From Acidiferrobacterales bacterium (GTDB taxonomy: Bacteria > Pseudomonadota > Gammaproteobacteria > Acidiferrobacterales > Sulfurifustaceae), in the NCBI GenBank assembly GCA_015492195.1, contig WGFP01000127.1, positions 1-20,360 on the forward strand: a DNA stretch of 20,360 nt, given 5' to 3'. Every line of letters begins with the position of its first letter. Positions within the stretch are counted from its first letter, which is position 1. Position numbers and translations under genes: made by a program. The notes under the pieces were generated by a model. The model saw nothing but the letters and a program-made list of their open reading frames with translations. It was not told the origin of the DNA and did not search any database. Below are positions 1 through 7,229 of this stretch, piece after piece.

Positions 1-830
1 CCATAGCGGTCATTGGCCACGTTCGCTTCTTTTATCTTATACGTGATAACCATGTTGACGTTGTCGCCGGACGGGCGCGTCATGGTGGAGAATCGCAGGC
101 CGCGAAGAACGATGGTCGGCCCGAGCCCCACTTTTTCAATGGTTACTAAATTTTCGCCGAAGAAATATCCGGCGGCACCTTCATGCAAATCCGAATGCAC
201 GGTTAAATTCGAAAGTGACAGATCTCCCGTCAGACCCTTTCCGGAGGTGCCCGTGAATGAAATGCCCGGGATCCGCAGATTGGCTCTCAATTTATTCCAT
301 TCCTTGTCGAAAGCAAGATCGCCGGTCATTCCGCGCCATTCAAACGTGCCCCCGTCCGGGGTGGCCTTCTTTATCTCGGGGAGGCCGATATGAACGGTGC
401 CGTCGCCGTTAAGACCGATGGTGGTGTCGGCCGTAAGCGGCGGCAACCGGGAAAGGAGCGCGGACGGTTTGCTTTGATCACCGCCCAAGGCAACCACGGT
501 GACGCGGCTTTTTATGAGGGCCTGAACCGGAGTGTAGTGGATGCCGCCTTCCAGCAGGCGGTCGATCGGAATCGGCCCGTGACTGATTTTGTGTAACGCA
601 TTAAATTCGATCGGCAGGCCGGGATAGCGGATGACGGTCTCAGCCGTTGAACTCAGCCAACCTCGCTCGAACCTCTTGCTTGAAAGCCGGATATTTCCGC
701 TCTCCGAAAGCCGTTTTACCGTGTTGGTATAGGTTTTTTCAGTTTCCATTCCAAACCAGTACGGCAGACCGGCCAGCGCACCAAGCACCAGCACGATCCC
801 GCCGATGATAGTGACCACAATCTTTTTCAC
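1..830 (-). CDS. DUF945/YdgA-like protein, C-terminus cut off by window edge
   Basis: A minus-strand frame is open from a GTG at 830-828 to the left edge (276 full codons, no stop). The N-terminus is a short basic stretch (MKK) followed by one hydrophobic segment (about residues 4-22), so it is a signal anchor or uncleaved signal peptide with the rest in the periplasm. The next part (about 23-110) has the pattern of the YdgA/DUF945 family, including F-x-RGWLSS and an H-x-I-x-HGPIP motif. Family members are usually close to 480-500 residues, so roughly the C-terminal 40% is missing. Their biochemical role is unknown. The GTG start is chosen because AGGAG lies 6 bases upstream and a perfect TATAAT lies about 29 bases upstream. 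It is transcribed alone as far as can be seen. The family assignment is from remembered motif similarity and I am fairly but not fully sure of it. Confidence 0.75.
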   Translation of the reverse strand, partial: MKKIVVTIIGGIVLVLGALAGLPYWFGMETEKTYTNTVKRLSESGNIRLSSKRFERGWLSSTAETVIRYPGLPIEFNALHKISHGPIPIDRLLEGGIHYTPVQALIKSRVTVVALGGDQSKPSALLSRLPPLTADTTIGLNGDGTVHIGLPEIKKATPDGGTFEWRGMTGDLAFDKEWNKLRANLRIPGISFTGTSGKGLTGDLSLSNLTVHSDLHEGAAGYFFGENLVTIEKVGLGPTIVLRGLRFSTMTRPSGDNVNMVITYKIKEANVANDRY

Positions 831-858
831 GCGTTTCTCCTGTCAACTTTCATAATTT

Positions 859-864
859 ATTATA
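859..864 (-). promoter_or_regulatory. -10 box of the DUF945 gene promoter
   Basis: On the minus strand this is a perfect TATAAT, placed about 29 bases before the GTG start at 830. Transcription would begin near 852, leaving a leader of about 20 bases that contains the AGGAG ribosome site. The -35 position (TTCGCC, 17-base spacer) matches the consensus poorly, so the promoter may be weak or activator-dependent. Confidence 0.5.
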
Positions 865-991
865 GTGCGCCGGTTGAAAACGGCGAACGGAATTGTCGGC
901 AGCATTGTCATGATCCCGGGTCCCGGCGTCGTCGGGATTCAGAGCGATAAATCTTGGTATTGTTTGGTCCTCCCCGACCGACGCGACCGTG

Positions 992-1005
992 CCGGGATAA
1001 CCCGG
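992..1005 (-). other. Short GC hairpin just after the CDGSH gene
   Basis: CCGGG-ATAA-CCCGG (plus-strand reading) is a perfect 5-bp stem with a 4-base loop, 8 bases past the CDGSH stop codon. A second inverted repeat, ATCCCG (913-918) with CGGGAT (933-938), lies further on. Neither is followed by a T-run on the minus strand, so a rho-independent terminator is possible but unproven. The rest of the 182-base spacer 831-1012 shows nothing else apart from the DUF945 promoter. Confidence 0.3.
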
Positions 1006-1012
1006 AATCTGA

Positions 1013-1252
1013 TCACGTCAGATTATCATGTGCGCCGTCGCAGTAGGGCTTGTTAAGGGTGTGCTTGCATCCACAAAGCGCGACTTGCCTGGTTTCCGTA
1101 ATTTCGATCTTGATCGGCGCAATGTCGGTTTCCTTATGCGAGCCGTCGCAGAAAGGTTGGGTCCGGGATCTTCCGCAGGCGCACCACCAATAGGTACCAG
1201 GTTGAAGTTCAAGGGTATAAGGGCCTTTCTGCGCAACTTTGGGTTCATCCAT
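1013..1252 (-). CDS. Tandem CDGSH iron-sulfur protein (79 aa)
   Basis: A small soluble protein with two CDGSH-type [2Fe-2S] motifs of the form C-x-C-x2-(S/T)-x3-P-x-C-D-G-(S/A)-H. The first runs from CACG to CDGSH at about residues 24-39 and the second from CGC to CDGAH at about 60-75. Both have all three cysteines and the histidine, so two 3Cys-1His clusters are expected. This is the mitoNEET-related architecture with two motifs in one chain (as in Miner2/CISD3). Such proteins are redox-active and can hand on clusters, but the bacterial role is not settled. There is no signal peptide or membrane segment, so it is cytoplasmic. The ATG start at 1252 is supported by an AGAGGA site 9 bases upstream. 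A reasonable sigma-70 promoter sits upstream, so it is probably transcribed on its own although it follows the GGDEF-EAL gene by only 99 bases. Confidence 0.92.
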   Translation of the reverse strand: MDEPKVAQKGPYTLELQPGTYWWCACGRSRTQPFCDGSHKETDIAPIKIEITETRQVALCGCKHTLNKPYCDGAHDNLT

Positions 1253-1299
1253 AAGACAAGTTCCTCTTGGTGCGGTTGCGGATGTCTTTTGTTACGGAG

Positions 1300-1328
1300 T
1301 TTATACTATGTTTAACATAAGCCGTCCA
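1300..1328 (-). promoter_or_regulatory. Candidate sigma-70 promoter for the CDGSH gene
   Basis: On the minus strand TGGACG (1328-1323, 4/6 to TTGACA) and TATAAA (1305-1300, 5/6 to TATAAT) are separated by exactly 17 bases. Initiation near 1293 would give a leader of about 40 bases. The site lies between the stop of the GGDEF-EAL gene and the CDGSH start, which argues that the CDGSH gene is not simply read through from upstream. Confidence 0.45.
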
Positions 1329-1351
1329 CGGCCTCCATGCTTTGTACGCCC

Positions 1352-3703
1352 TCAAATACGCCCGATCTTTTTTCCCGCAACGCGGCGTGGCGATCGTTTA
1401 ATCATAGGGATTGCGAGGGTCGGCCCGGGTTTGCCGACGTAGTATCCCTGAACGTAATCCACCCCCATATCAAACAGCAGCTCCATCGTTTCCCGCGTTT
1501 CGACGAACTCAGCGACGGTCATCAATCCAAGTTCGTGTGCGACCTGTACAATGGCGTTCACAAAAATTTGATCCTCGCGACTCGTATCCAGATGGCATAT
1601 GAAACTGCCGTCAATTTTGATTTGATCCACGGGAAGATGTTTCATGTAGGAAAAGGATGAAAAACCCACTCCGAAGTCATCGAGCGAAAACCGGTAACCC
1701 AGCTTTTTCATAATGGCAATGAAGCTTTCCGCCTTGGTCATTTCCGCGATTGCAGCGGATTCCGTGAGCTCAAAAACAATATTGTTGGGGTGGACGCCGC
1801 TTTCAAACAGTCTTTCCTGAAAAGAATCCAGAAAACCCGGTGTCCCCAGCGAACGGCCGGACAGGTTCATAGCGATGACACATTGCTGATGCTCCGGTTC
1901 GCCGAGTAGTTTTAGGATGTTTTGTAACACCCACATATCAATTTTGGCGATGTGGCCGGTGTGTTCCGCGGTGCTTATAAACTGGGCGGCGGTGTAAGTT
2001 TTACCGTTTCCATCGCGCATTCGAACCAACGCCTCAAGGTAGCGTCCCTCTGTTCCCTTGGATACTCCTGTAATCGGCTGAAAGTGCAGGTACAGGCGGT
2101 CTTTTTCGATGGCATCGTGGATGATCGTCTGCCAGTTGACCGTCTGACGCATATCCTCAAGATCCTTGTCCGACGGTTGGTACACATGGTAACGGTTGTG
2201 TCCGAGGGACTTGGCGCGCGACATGGCAATATCGGCGTGCGCCAGCAGCGTCTCGCTGTCTTCCCCTCCCTCGGGATACGAACAGATTCCTACGCTGGCC
2301 GACAGGTGTACGGCGGTTTCGCCTTTTGTAAGCTGGGTGGACTCGATTGCGGGCAGGATGCGTTGGACCAACGCCGCGCCCTCATCAGGGCCGCCGCCCC
2401 GGAGAAGAACGCCGAATTCGTCGCCTCCCAGGCGCGCGGTGACGTTAAATTCCCCGGCCTGTCTCAGCAGGATATTGGCGATGACCCGAAGGAGAGAATC
2501 ACCAACCATATGTCCGTGGGTATCGTTGATCAGTTTAAAATCATCGAGATCGATGAAAAGCACTGTGGCGGGTAGGCCGGAGTGCAATGACAGCTTGATC
2601 TCGTCCTCGAGAATTTCCAGGAATTTGTGTCGCGAGAGCAGCCCCGTCAGGGCATCGTGTTCGGCAAGGTATAAAAGTCTGGACTCATCGTCCTTGTGTC
2701 GCGTGATGTTGCGTGTTACCCCGCGATAGCCGACAAGATTTCCGGATGCGTCAATGATCGGACTGCCGTTGGTTTTCAGCGTCACCGTGTTGCCGTTTTT
2801 GTCGTGTGCGCGGAATTCAAATCCACGGCAGGGTTTACGTTGTTGTTTTAATAGTTTAAAAAACCGCTCCAGTCTTTTGGTGTCCGCCTGATGTATTACC
2901 TCAAAGGCACTGATCCCGACTATTTCTTCCGGGGTATAACCCAAAACCGCTTCAACCTTGCGCGATGCGTAACTATATCGCCCCTCCAGATCGGTTTCCC
3001 AAAGCCAGTCGGAGATATTGTTGGCCATGTTCTGGAAACGCATATGGCTTTGGTTTAGTTCGTGGACGGCATTTTCCAGTCTCGAAGCCATGTTATTAAA
3101 GTGTGTAACCAGCTCACCTACCTCGTCGTTAGCGCTGACCCCTATTCGCGCCTTGTAATCACCCTGGCTTAACGCGCTAACGCCTTTTCTTAGAGCGCTT
3201 ATGTTGCGCGTAAGCAACCAACCCAATGTCAGTGAGGTCAATACGACTAGAAATATGGCCAGAGCGACAATGATTAAGTTCGATTTCACCATATCGGCCA
3301 GTATCGTTCCGGTTTCCGCGCGCGCGCCTTCAAGGCGTACTGTGCCGAGCAGATTGCCGGCAACGGTTATCGGATAGGTGACTTCGACGGCCGCTTCCGG
3401 CGCGGTCTGCGTCCCTGCCTCGGCCAGGAGCCTGTCCTGAGGGTCGGTGACGGTGATATGCCTGATGCGATATTTGTTGACGACTTCTTGCAGAAGGTTT
3501 TGCAACCGAGCCGGATTATGGGCGAGCAGGGGTTCCGTGACGGAAGCTGCAATCAGTTCCGCCGTGGAACGGGCATAAATGGCAAGCCGTTCTTCAGAAT
3601 CCTGGCGTGTTGGCACGAAGCCGCTTACAACCAACAGGCCAAGTAATGCAAACTCAGCGATCGCAATCAGCAGCGCGGCCTTGTATTTCAGAGACAGTTT
3701 CAT
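1352..3703 (-). CDS. Membrane sensor with HAMP-PAS-GGDEF-EAL domains (783 aa)
   Basis: An inner-membrane protein that makes and/or breaks down cyclic di-GMP. Order of parts: TM1 (about 8-30), a periplasmic segment of about 110 residues that may be a small Cache-like sensor, TM2 (about 142-164), HAMP (about 165-215), PAS (about 222-338), GGDEF (about 345-510) and EAL (about 525-770). The GGDEF active site is intact (426-430), but the inhibitory site is absent: GEFN stands at 417-420 where RxxD is expected. The EAL domain keeps the catalytic set: E557 of EAL, N613, E645, D675/D676 of DDFG, K696 and E732, with QGY at 752-754, so phosphodiesterase activity is plausible. AEFVE replaces the common AEGVE, a frequent variant. 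The ATG start overlaps the stop of a small upstream frame by 4 bases (ATGA). In such proteins the GGDEF part may be catalytic or may only regulate the EAL part; the sequence alone does not decide. Confidence 0.93.
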   Translation of the reverse strand: MKLSLKYKAALLIAIAEFALLGLLVVSGFVPTRQDSEERLAIYARSTAELIAASVTEPLLAHNPARLQNLLQEVVNKYRIRHITVTDPQDRLLAEAGTQTAPEAAVEVTYPITVAGNLLGTVRLEGARAETGTILADMVKSNLIIVALAIFLVVLTSLTLGWLLTRNISALRKGVSALSQGDYKARIGVSANDEVGELVTHFNNMASRLENAVHELNQSHMRFQNMANNISDWLWETDLEGRYSYASRKVEAVLGYTPEEIVGISAFEVIHQADTKRLERFFKLLKQQRKPCRGFEFRAHDKNGNTVTLKTNGSPIIDASGNLVGYRGVTRNITRHKDDESRLLYLAEHDALTGLLSRHKFLEILEDEIKLSLHSGLPATVLFIDLDDFKLINDTHGHMVGDSLLRVIANILLRQAGEFNVTARLGGDEFGVLLRGGGPDEGAALVQRILPAIESTQLTKGETAVHLSASVGICSYPEGGEDSETLLAHADIAMSRAKSLGHNRYHVYQPSDKDLEDMRQTVNWQTIIHDAIEKDRLYLHFQPITGVSKGTEGRYLEALVRMRDGNGKTYTAAQFISTAEHTGHIAKIDMWVLQNILKLLGEPEHQQCVIAMNLSGRSLGTPGFLDSFQERLFESGVHPNNIVFELTESAAIAEMTKAESFIAIMKKLGYRFSLDDFGVGFSSFSYMKHLPVDQIKIDGSFICHLDTSREDQIFVNAIVQVAHELGLMTVAEFVETRETMELLFDMGVDYVQGYYVGKPGPTLAIPMIKRSPRRVAGKKIGRI

Positions 3704-3873
3704 TGCATGTCCGCCTCTTTCAGGTCTCGACGCACATCTGTACGGGTTTTGTTGTTTGTCGGGAGCAGGCGTTTATGCTCGCCGCCTGCACGGCCGGAGT
3801 TTGCTGGGGGCGAAGAAAAGAAAGGGGCGAGTACCACACCACCCACGTTCCGTATGGGACGGCGATCCAACAC
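3700..3873 (-). CDS. Small hypothetical protein coupled to the GGDEF-EAL gene (57 aa)
   Basis: A 58-codon frame (stop included) runs from GTG at 3873 to TGA at 3702-3700. It is below usual ORF cut-offs. AGGAGG (3884-3879) lies 5 bases before the GTG, the best ribosome site in this region; TTG at 3870 is an alternative start, 8 bases from it. The stop overlaps the ATG of the GGDEF-EAL gene as ATGA, the arrangement expected for translational coupling. The peptide is basic, with one short hydrophobic patch (GGVVLAP, about residues 11-17), a run rich in Pro, Ser and Gly, and a charged C-terminus (about 42-57) rich in Arg, Asp and Lys. It has no cysteine, clear signal peptide or recognised domain. 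It could be a real small protein, a leader peptide whose translation controls the enzyme, or a chance frame. Confidence 0.45.
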   Translation of the reverse strand: MLDRRPIRNVGGVVLAPFFSSPPANSGRAGGEHKRLLPTNNKTRTDVRRDLKEADMQ

Positions 3874-3940
3874 TTTTCCCTCCTGAATGAGCGGCTTCCT
3901 TGTCTGTGTAGGCGCCTGATTTATCTAGCCTTTAAAGTAA

Positions 3941-3977
3941 GTTATAGTCCATAAAGGCTTAAAACACCAATTAGGTG
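3941..3977 (-). promoter_or_regulatory. Candidate promoter with small palindrome, upstream of the small ORF
   Basis: On the minus strand TTGGTG (3970-3965) and TATAAC (3946-3941, 5/6) are 18 bases apart, which would start transcription about 60 bases before the GTG at 3873. The -35 box lies inside CACC-AATTA-GGTG (3965-3977), a short inverted repeat of the kind that can serve as an operator. Both calls rest on pattern alone. Confidence 0.3.
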
Positions 3978-4037
3978 CATGATTTTGTGGGAGGGGGACC
4001 CACATTACGCTTGCAGCCCACGGCAAAGGACAGGGCG

Positions 4038-4073
4038 TTCTTCAATCCTTCAAAGTATCCAAGCATCCAACTT
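4038..4073. repeat. Degenerate short tandem repeat
   Basis: Four imperfect units ending in TTCAA or TCCAA follow one another at 8-9 base spacing (CTTCAA, CCTTCAA, TATCCAA, CATCCAA). The pattern looks like eroded slippage DNA. No function can be assigned. Confidence 0.35.
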
Positions 4074-4101
4074 TCAGAGTATGGTGGCGGAAACCGGGAC
4101 C

Positions 4102-4125
4102 GGGCCGCATGATGGCCCCCTATTT
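4102..4125 (+). terminator. Terminator-like hairpin, plus strand
   Basis: GGGCC (4102-4106) pairs with GGCCC (4114-4118) around a 7-base loop, and TATTTTT follows shortly after. The shape suits a rho-independent terminator on the plus strand, but no plus-strand gene lies upstream. It may be chance, or may stop antisense transcription running into speE. Confidence 0.25.
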
Positions 4126-4163
4126 TTAGCGAAGCCGGGTTATGGCGGGGTCGCAGAAACCTG

Positions 4164-5015
4164 TTACCCAAGTGCCTCGGGGAAAAATTCCGGTGTCGCC
4201 AGGGCGGCGGTATGCATGGCAGGATTGTAATAACGGGTGGGGAAATCCTTATGGGCCGCGGCGTCTTGACGAAAGTCCGAGAGTGAGGCGTCCTTGCAGG
4301 CAAGCGTGGCGGTCCACCAGCCCGAAGGGTAACTGCATTGTGGAAAATTGAGTGTGGCGACGTCCTGAAAGCCCGCGGCCCGTAAGGCGCCGCGCATGGA
4401 CTTGATGATCGAGGCGTGAAACAGGGGCGATTCGCTTTGGCCGACGACGATGCCGTGCGCGCGCAGGGCCTTGAAGCAGTCCCTGTAAAACGCCTCGGAA
4501 AAAAGACCGGCCGCCGGACCCACGGGATCGGTGGAGTCCACGATAATGACGTCGTAACTTTCCGGTTTGGCATCGGCCATCCATTTTATCCCGTCGGTGA
4601 AATGCAGCCGCGCGCGCGGATCGTTGTTGGATTCGGTCAGCTCCGGAAAGAATTTCTCCGAGACGCGTGTGACCCGTTCATCCAGTTCCACCTGTTCGGC
4701 CAGTTCAACGGTGCCGTGTTTCAATACTTCACGCAGCGAGCCGCAGTCGCCGCCGCCGATGATCAACACCCGTTTCGGGTCGGGGTGTGCAAACAGCGCC
4801 GGATGGACCATCATCTCATGGTAGATGAAATTGTCCTTGTCGGTAACCATGACCAGACCGTCCAAGGTCATCAGGGTACCAAAGGTCTCGGTTTCATAAA
4901 TCTCGATATATTGATAGGGGGTTTGTTCTTCGTGCACCTTTTCCTTTAACTTTATGGAAAAAGCGGAACCGCATTCCTCGCATATCTCGGTAAACCAACC
5001 TGAGTCTGGGATCAC
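4164..5015 (-). CDS. speE: Spermidine synthase (polyamine aminopropyltransferase)
   Basis: Transfers the aminopropyl group from decarboxylated S-adenosylmethionine to putrescine, giving spermidine in the cytoplasm. Diagnostic motifs are the N-terminal WFTE and LDG segments, FIYHEMMVH, the nucleotide-binding GGGDCGSLREV, the acidic VELDERV that holds the ribose, and VDSTDPVGPA with the catalytic aspartate. GGGDCG replaces the GGGDGA of E. coli, a variant seen in other proteobacteria. The frame stays open to a TTG at 5060, but no ribosome site precedes that. The GTG at 5015 has GGAG 8 bases upstream and places WFTE six residues from the start, as in relatives, so a 283-residue protein is preferred. 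Oriented away from speA; the 131-base gap must hold both promoters. speD is not in the window. Confidence 0.93.
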   Translation of the reverse strand: MIPDSGWFTEICEECGSAFSIKLKEKVHEEQTPYQYIEIYETETFGTLMTLDGLVMVTDKDNFIYHEMMVHPALFAHPDPKRVLIIGGGDCGSLREVLKHGTVELAEQVELDERVTRVSEKFFPELTESNNDPRARLHFTDGIKWMADAKPESYDVIIVDSTDPVGPAAGLFSEAFYRDCFKALRAHGIVVGQSESPLFHASIIKSMRGALRAAGFQDVATLNFPQCSYPSGWWTATLACKDASLSDFRQDAAAHKDFPTRYYNPAMHTAALATPEFFPEALG

Positions 5016-5146
5016 AATGGCTGCTCCAAAAATTTTGAAATCAGAATGTGTAAACGACAAGATACAAGATACAAGTCGTCACTGGCAAGAACCGCATAAT
5101 CCGGATTCCCTTCCCAGCGTGAATCTTCCATAATCTTGATCCAATC
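5016..5146. promoter_or_regulatory. Divergent speE-speA control region
   Basis: This gap must carry the promoters of both polyamine genes. It contains two copies of CATAATC-nn-GAT (5095-5106 and 5129-5140, 10 of 12 bases identical, start-to-start 34 bases). Each includes CATAAT, 5/6 to a -10 box, but neither has a good -35 partner. A 7-base tandem repeat lies at 5057-5075. No speA Shine-Dalgarno is visible before the ATG at 5147. Confidence 0.5.
5057..5075. repeat. ACAAGAT short tandem repeat (2.7 copies)
   Basis: ACAAGATACAAGATACAAG is exact over 19 bases. It lies between the two speE start candidates and the speA gene. Slippage of one unit would change promoter spacing; no function is established. 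Confidence 0.7.
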
Positions 5147-7036
5147 ATGTCAGACTGGAATATCGACAAGGCCCGCCGCACGTATAATATCGTTCATTGG
5201 GGGGGCGGTTATTTTGATATCAATCCGAAGGGCCACTTGATCGTGCGCCCCGACCCGCAATCGGATCATCCCGGCGTCGATCTCTACACGCTCACGCGTG
5301 ATTTTTCGTCCCATCAACTTACCCTGCCGGTGCTGGTGCGTTTTTCCGGCATTTTGCACCACCGTGTGAATGAATTGTGCACGGCCTTTGATCGGGCCAT
5401 GGCCGCTGAAAATTACCGCGGCGACTACACCGCCGTGTATCCGATCAAAGTCAACCAGCAGCGCAGCGTCGTGGACGCGCTGCTCGATTACGGCGGTGAA
5501 CGTATCGGCCTGGAGGCCGGCAGTAAGCCCGAACTTTTGGCGGTGTTGGCACGTTCCCGCAAAGACGGCGTGGTGATATGCAATGGATATAAGGACCGTG
5601 AATATATCCGTCTCGCGCTCATCGGAAAACAGCTTGGACATCGCGTTTACATCGTTGTCGAGAAACTGTCCGAACTGGAGCTTGTGATCCAGGAATCGTG
5701 TGCGCTCGATATTGAACCATTGCTCGGGGTGCGCGTGCGCCTGGCATCGATCGGTGCCGGCAAGTGGCAGAATACCGGCGGGGATAAATCCAAGTTCGGG
5801 TTGTCTGCGACTGAAGTGTTGAGGGTGGTCGAGTTTTTGCGGGAGGCGAACATGCTGGGGACGCTTCGCATGATGCACTTTCATATGGGCTCACAGATCG
5901 CCAACATTCAGCATATCCAGGCGGGCGTGCGCGAGGCCGCGCGTTATTTTGTGGAACTACACCATCTGGGCGCCGATATCCGTTGCGTCAACGTGGGCGG
6001 AGGTCTCGGGGTGGATTACGAAGGGACACGCTCGCGTAGTTTCTTTTCCATGAATTACTCGGTACAGGAATACGCGGACAACATCGTGCGCGCCCTGCGG
6101 GACGTCTGCAATGAATACCAATTTGTACATCCGGACATCATCAGTGAGTCCGGAAGGGCGCTGACCGCGCACCATGCCGTCCTGATTACCAATGTGATTG
6201 ATGTTGAGCCTGCCTATGGGAAAGAAAAAATAACGGCGGTGGAGGGAGATGAACCACGGATTATTCACGACATGCGTCAGGGGCTCCAGAGTTTATCCGC
6301 TCGCTCGGCCCTTGAGGTTTATCATGACGCCGCACACCGGTTGTCTGAGGCACAGGAAATGTTTAACCGTGGTGTCCTGAACATTAAACAGCGCGCACGG
6401 GTTGAGCAGCTCTATTTTGCCATTTGTCACCAGGTGCGCGAGCGCCTGCAGGCGGGGACGCGGGCGCACCGGGAGGCGCTCGATGAATTGAACGAAAAGC
6501 TCGCGGACAAATATTTTTGCAATTTTTCCCTTTTCCAGTCCACCCCTGATCACTGGGCCATTGATCAGGTCTTTCCGGTTATTCCGCTTCACCGTTTGGA
6601 TGAACCGCCCGTGCGTCGCGCGGTACTGCGGGACATTACCTGCGATTCCGACGGGCGCATGGACTTCTACGTCGACGGCGAAGGCGTGGAGACCAGCTTA
6701 CCGTTGCATGCCCCGCGTGATAATGAAACCTACCTGTTGGGTATTTTTCTGGTCGGCGCCTACCAGGAGATCCTCGGCGACATGCATAATCTGTTCGGCG
6801 ATACCGATTCGGTGCACGTGGAACTCACGCCGGACGGCGGTTACCGTCTTGCGCAGCCGCGCCGCGGCGACAGCGTGGATTCAATATTGCGTTACGTGCA
6901 CTTTGATTCCAAGGATCTGCTTGCCTCTTACCGTGCCAAGATTGACGCGGCAAGTTGGCTCGGCCCCGATGAGCGGAAGTCCTATCTTTCCGAACTGGCG
7001 GCGGGTCTGGAAGGCTATACCTACCTGGAGGAATAG
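5147..7036 (+). CDS. speA: Biosynthetic arginine decarboxylase
   Basis: A PLP enzyme that decarboxylates arginine to agmatine, the first step of the arginine route to putrescine. The protein has 629 residues against 632-658 in well-known members and aligns along its whole length from the RTYNI segment to the terminal GYTYLE. The PLP lysine is K101 in YPIKVNQ. HFHMGSQ and GGGLGVDYEGTRS form the barrel that binds the cofactor phosphate, and C499 in the CDSDG motif is the substrate-site cysteine of the fold-III decarboxylases. GAYQEILGDMHNLFGDT follows, as in the family. The ATG start fits the family N-terminus (MSDWNIDKARRTYN), though no good ribosome site precedes it. Divergent from speE, which suggests joint control of polyamine synthesis. 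The enzyme that turns agmatine into putrescine is not in the window. Confidence 0.97.
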   Translation: MSDWNIDKARRTYNIVHWGGGYFDINPKGHLIVRPDPQSDHPGVDLYTLTRDFSSHQLTLPVLVRFSGILHHRVNELCTAFDRAMAAENYRGDYTAVYPIKVNQQRSVVDALLDYGGERIGLEAGSKPELLAVLARSRKDGVVICNGYKDREYIRLALIGKQLGHRVYIVVEKLSELELVIQESCALDIEPLLGVRVRLASIGAGKWQNTGGDKSKFGLSATEVLRVVEFLREANMLGTLRMMHFHMGSQIANIQHIQAGVREAARYFVELHHLGADIRCVNVGGGLGVDYEGTRSRSFFSMNYSVQEYADNIVRALRDVCNEYQFVHPDIISESGRALTAHHAVLITNVIDVEPAYGKEKITAVEGDEPRIIHDMRQGLQSLSARSALEVYHDAAHRLSEAQEMFNRGVLNIKQRARVEQLYFAICHQVRERLQAGTRAHREALDELNEKLADKYFCNFSLFQSTPDHWAIDQVFPVIPLHRLDEPPVRRAVLRDITCDSDGRMDFYVDGEGVETSLPLHAPRDNETYLLGIFLVGAYQEILGDMHNLFGDTDSVHVELTPDGGYRLAQPRRGDSVDSILRYVHFDSKDLLASYRAKIDAASWLGPDERKSYLSELAAGLEGYTYLEE

Positions 7037-7129
7037 CATTAATTCAGTGTGTGGAACTAATGAGTCCGGTGAGTCCGGCTATTTGCCGCGATGAAGTTAA
7101 CTCTGCCATGAATCCGTGAGTCGTAAGAC

Positions 7130-7161
7130 GTGAGGAAAAAATCCACTACCCAACTCCTCAC
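7130..7161. terminator. Inverted repeat between convergent speA and SPOR genes
   Basis: GTGAGGA (7130-7136) and TCCTCAC (7155-7161) are a perfect 7-bp stem with an 18-base loop, in the 193-base gap where speA and the SPOR gene converge. No strong T-run follows directly. A weaker GTCA/TGAC pair (7201-7218) followed by a T-run (7225-7231) lies further on and could be the actual speA terminator. The gap otherwise shows only a short direct repeat (GAGTCCGG twice, near 7064). Confidence 0.35.
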
Positions 7162-7229
7162 TTGCTAAAAAACGGCAACTTTCTGATTTGAAATGAGGCA
7201 GTCAATGAAGCCGCTGACGCAGGTATTTT

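Larger units (their letters stand above)
3978..4163. other. Spacer between speE and the small ORF
   Basis: The 290 bases between the small ORF and the speE stop hold no convincing gene. Frames seen here on either strand lack ribosome sites and recognisable domains. Two minor structures are listed separately: a degenerate (Y)TYCAA-type repeat at 4038-4073 and a GC hairpin at 4102-4118 followed by TATTTTT on the plus strand. Confidence 0.5.

Noticed and set aside
1952..2729. Plus-strand frames of 207 and 177 codons
   Set aside because: They lie antisense to the GGDEF-EAL gene and have no domain pattern or ribosome site.
3971..4573. 200-codon minus-strand frame rich in Pro and Arg
   Set aside because: Most of it lies in another frame of speE, its composition is that of an out-of-frame reading, and it has no ribosome site.
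5016..5060. speE start at TTG 5060
   Set aside because: No ribosome site precedes it and it would add 15 residues not expected in the family; the GTG at 5015 has GGAG 8 bases upstream.
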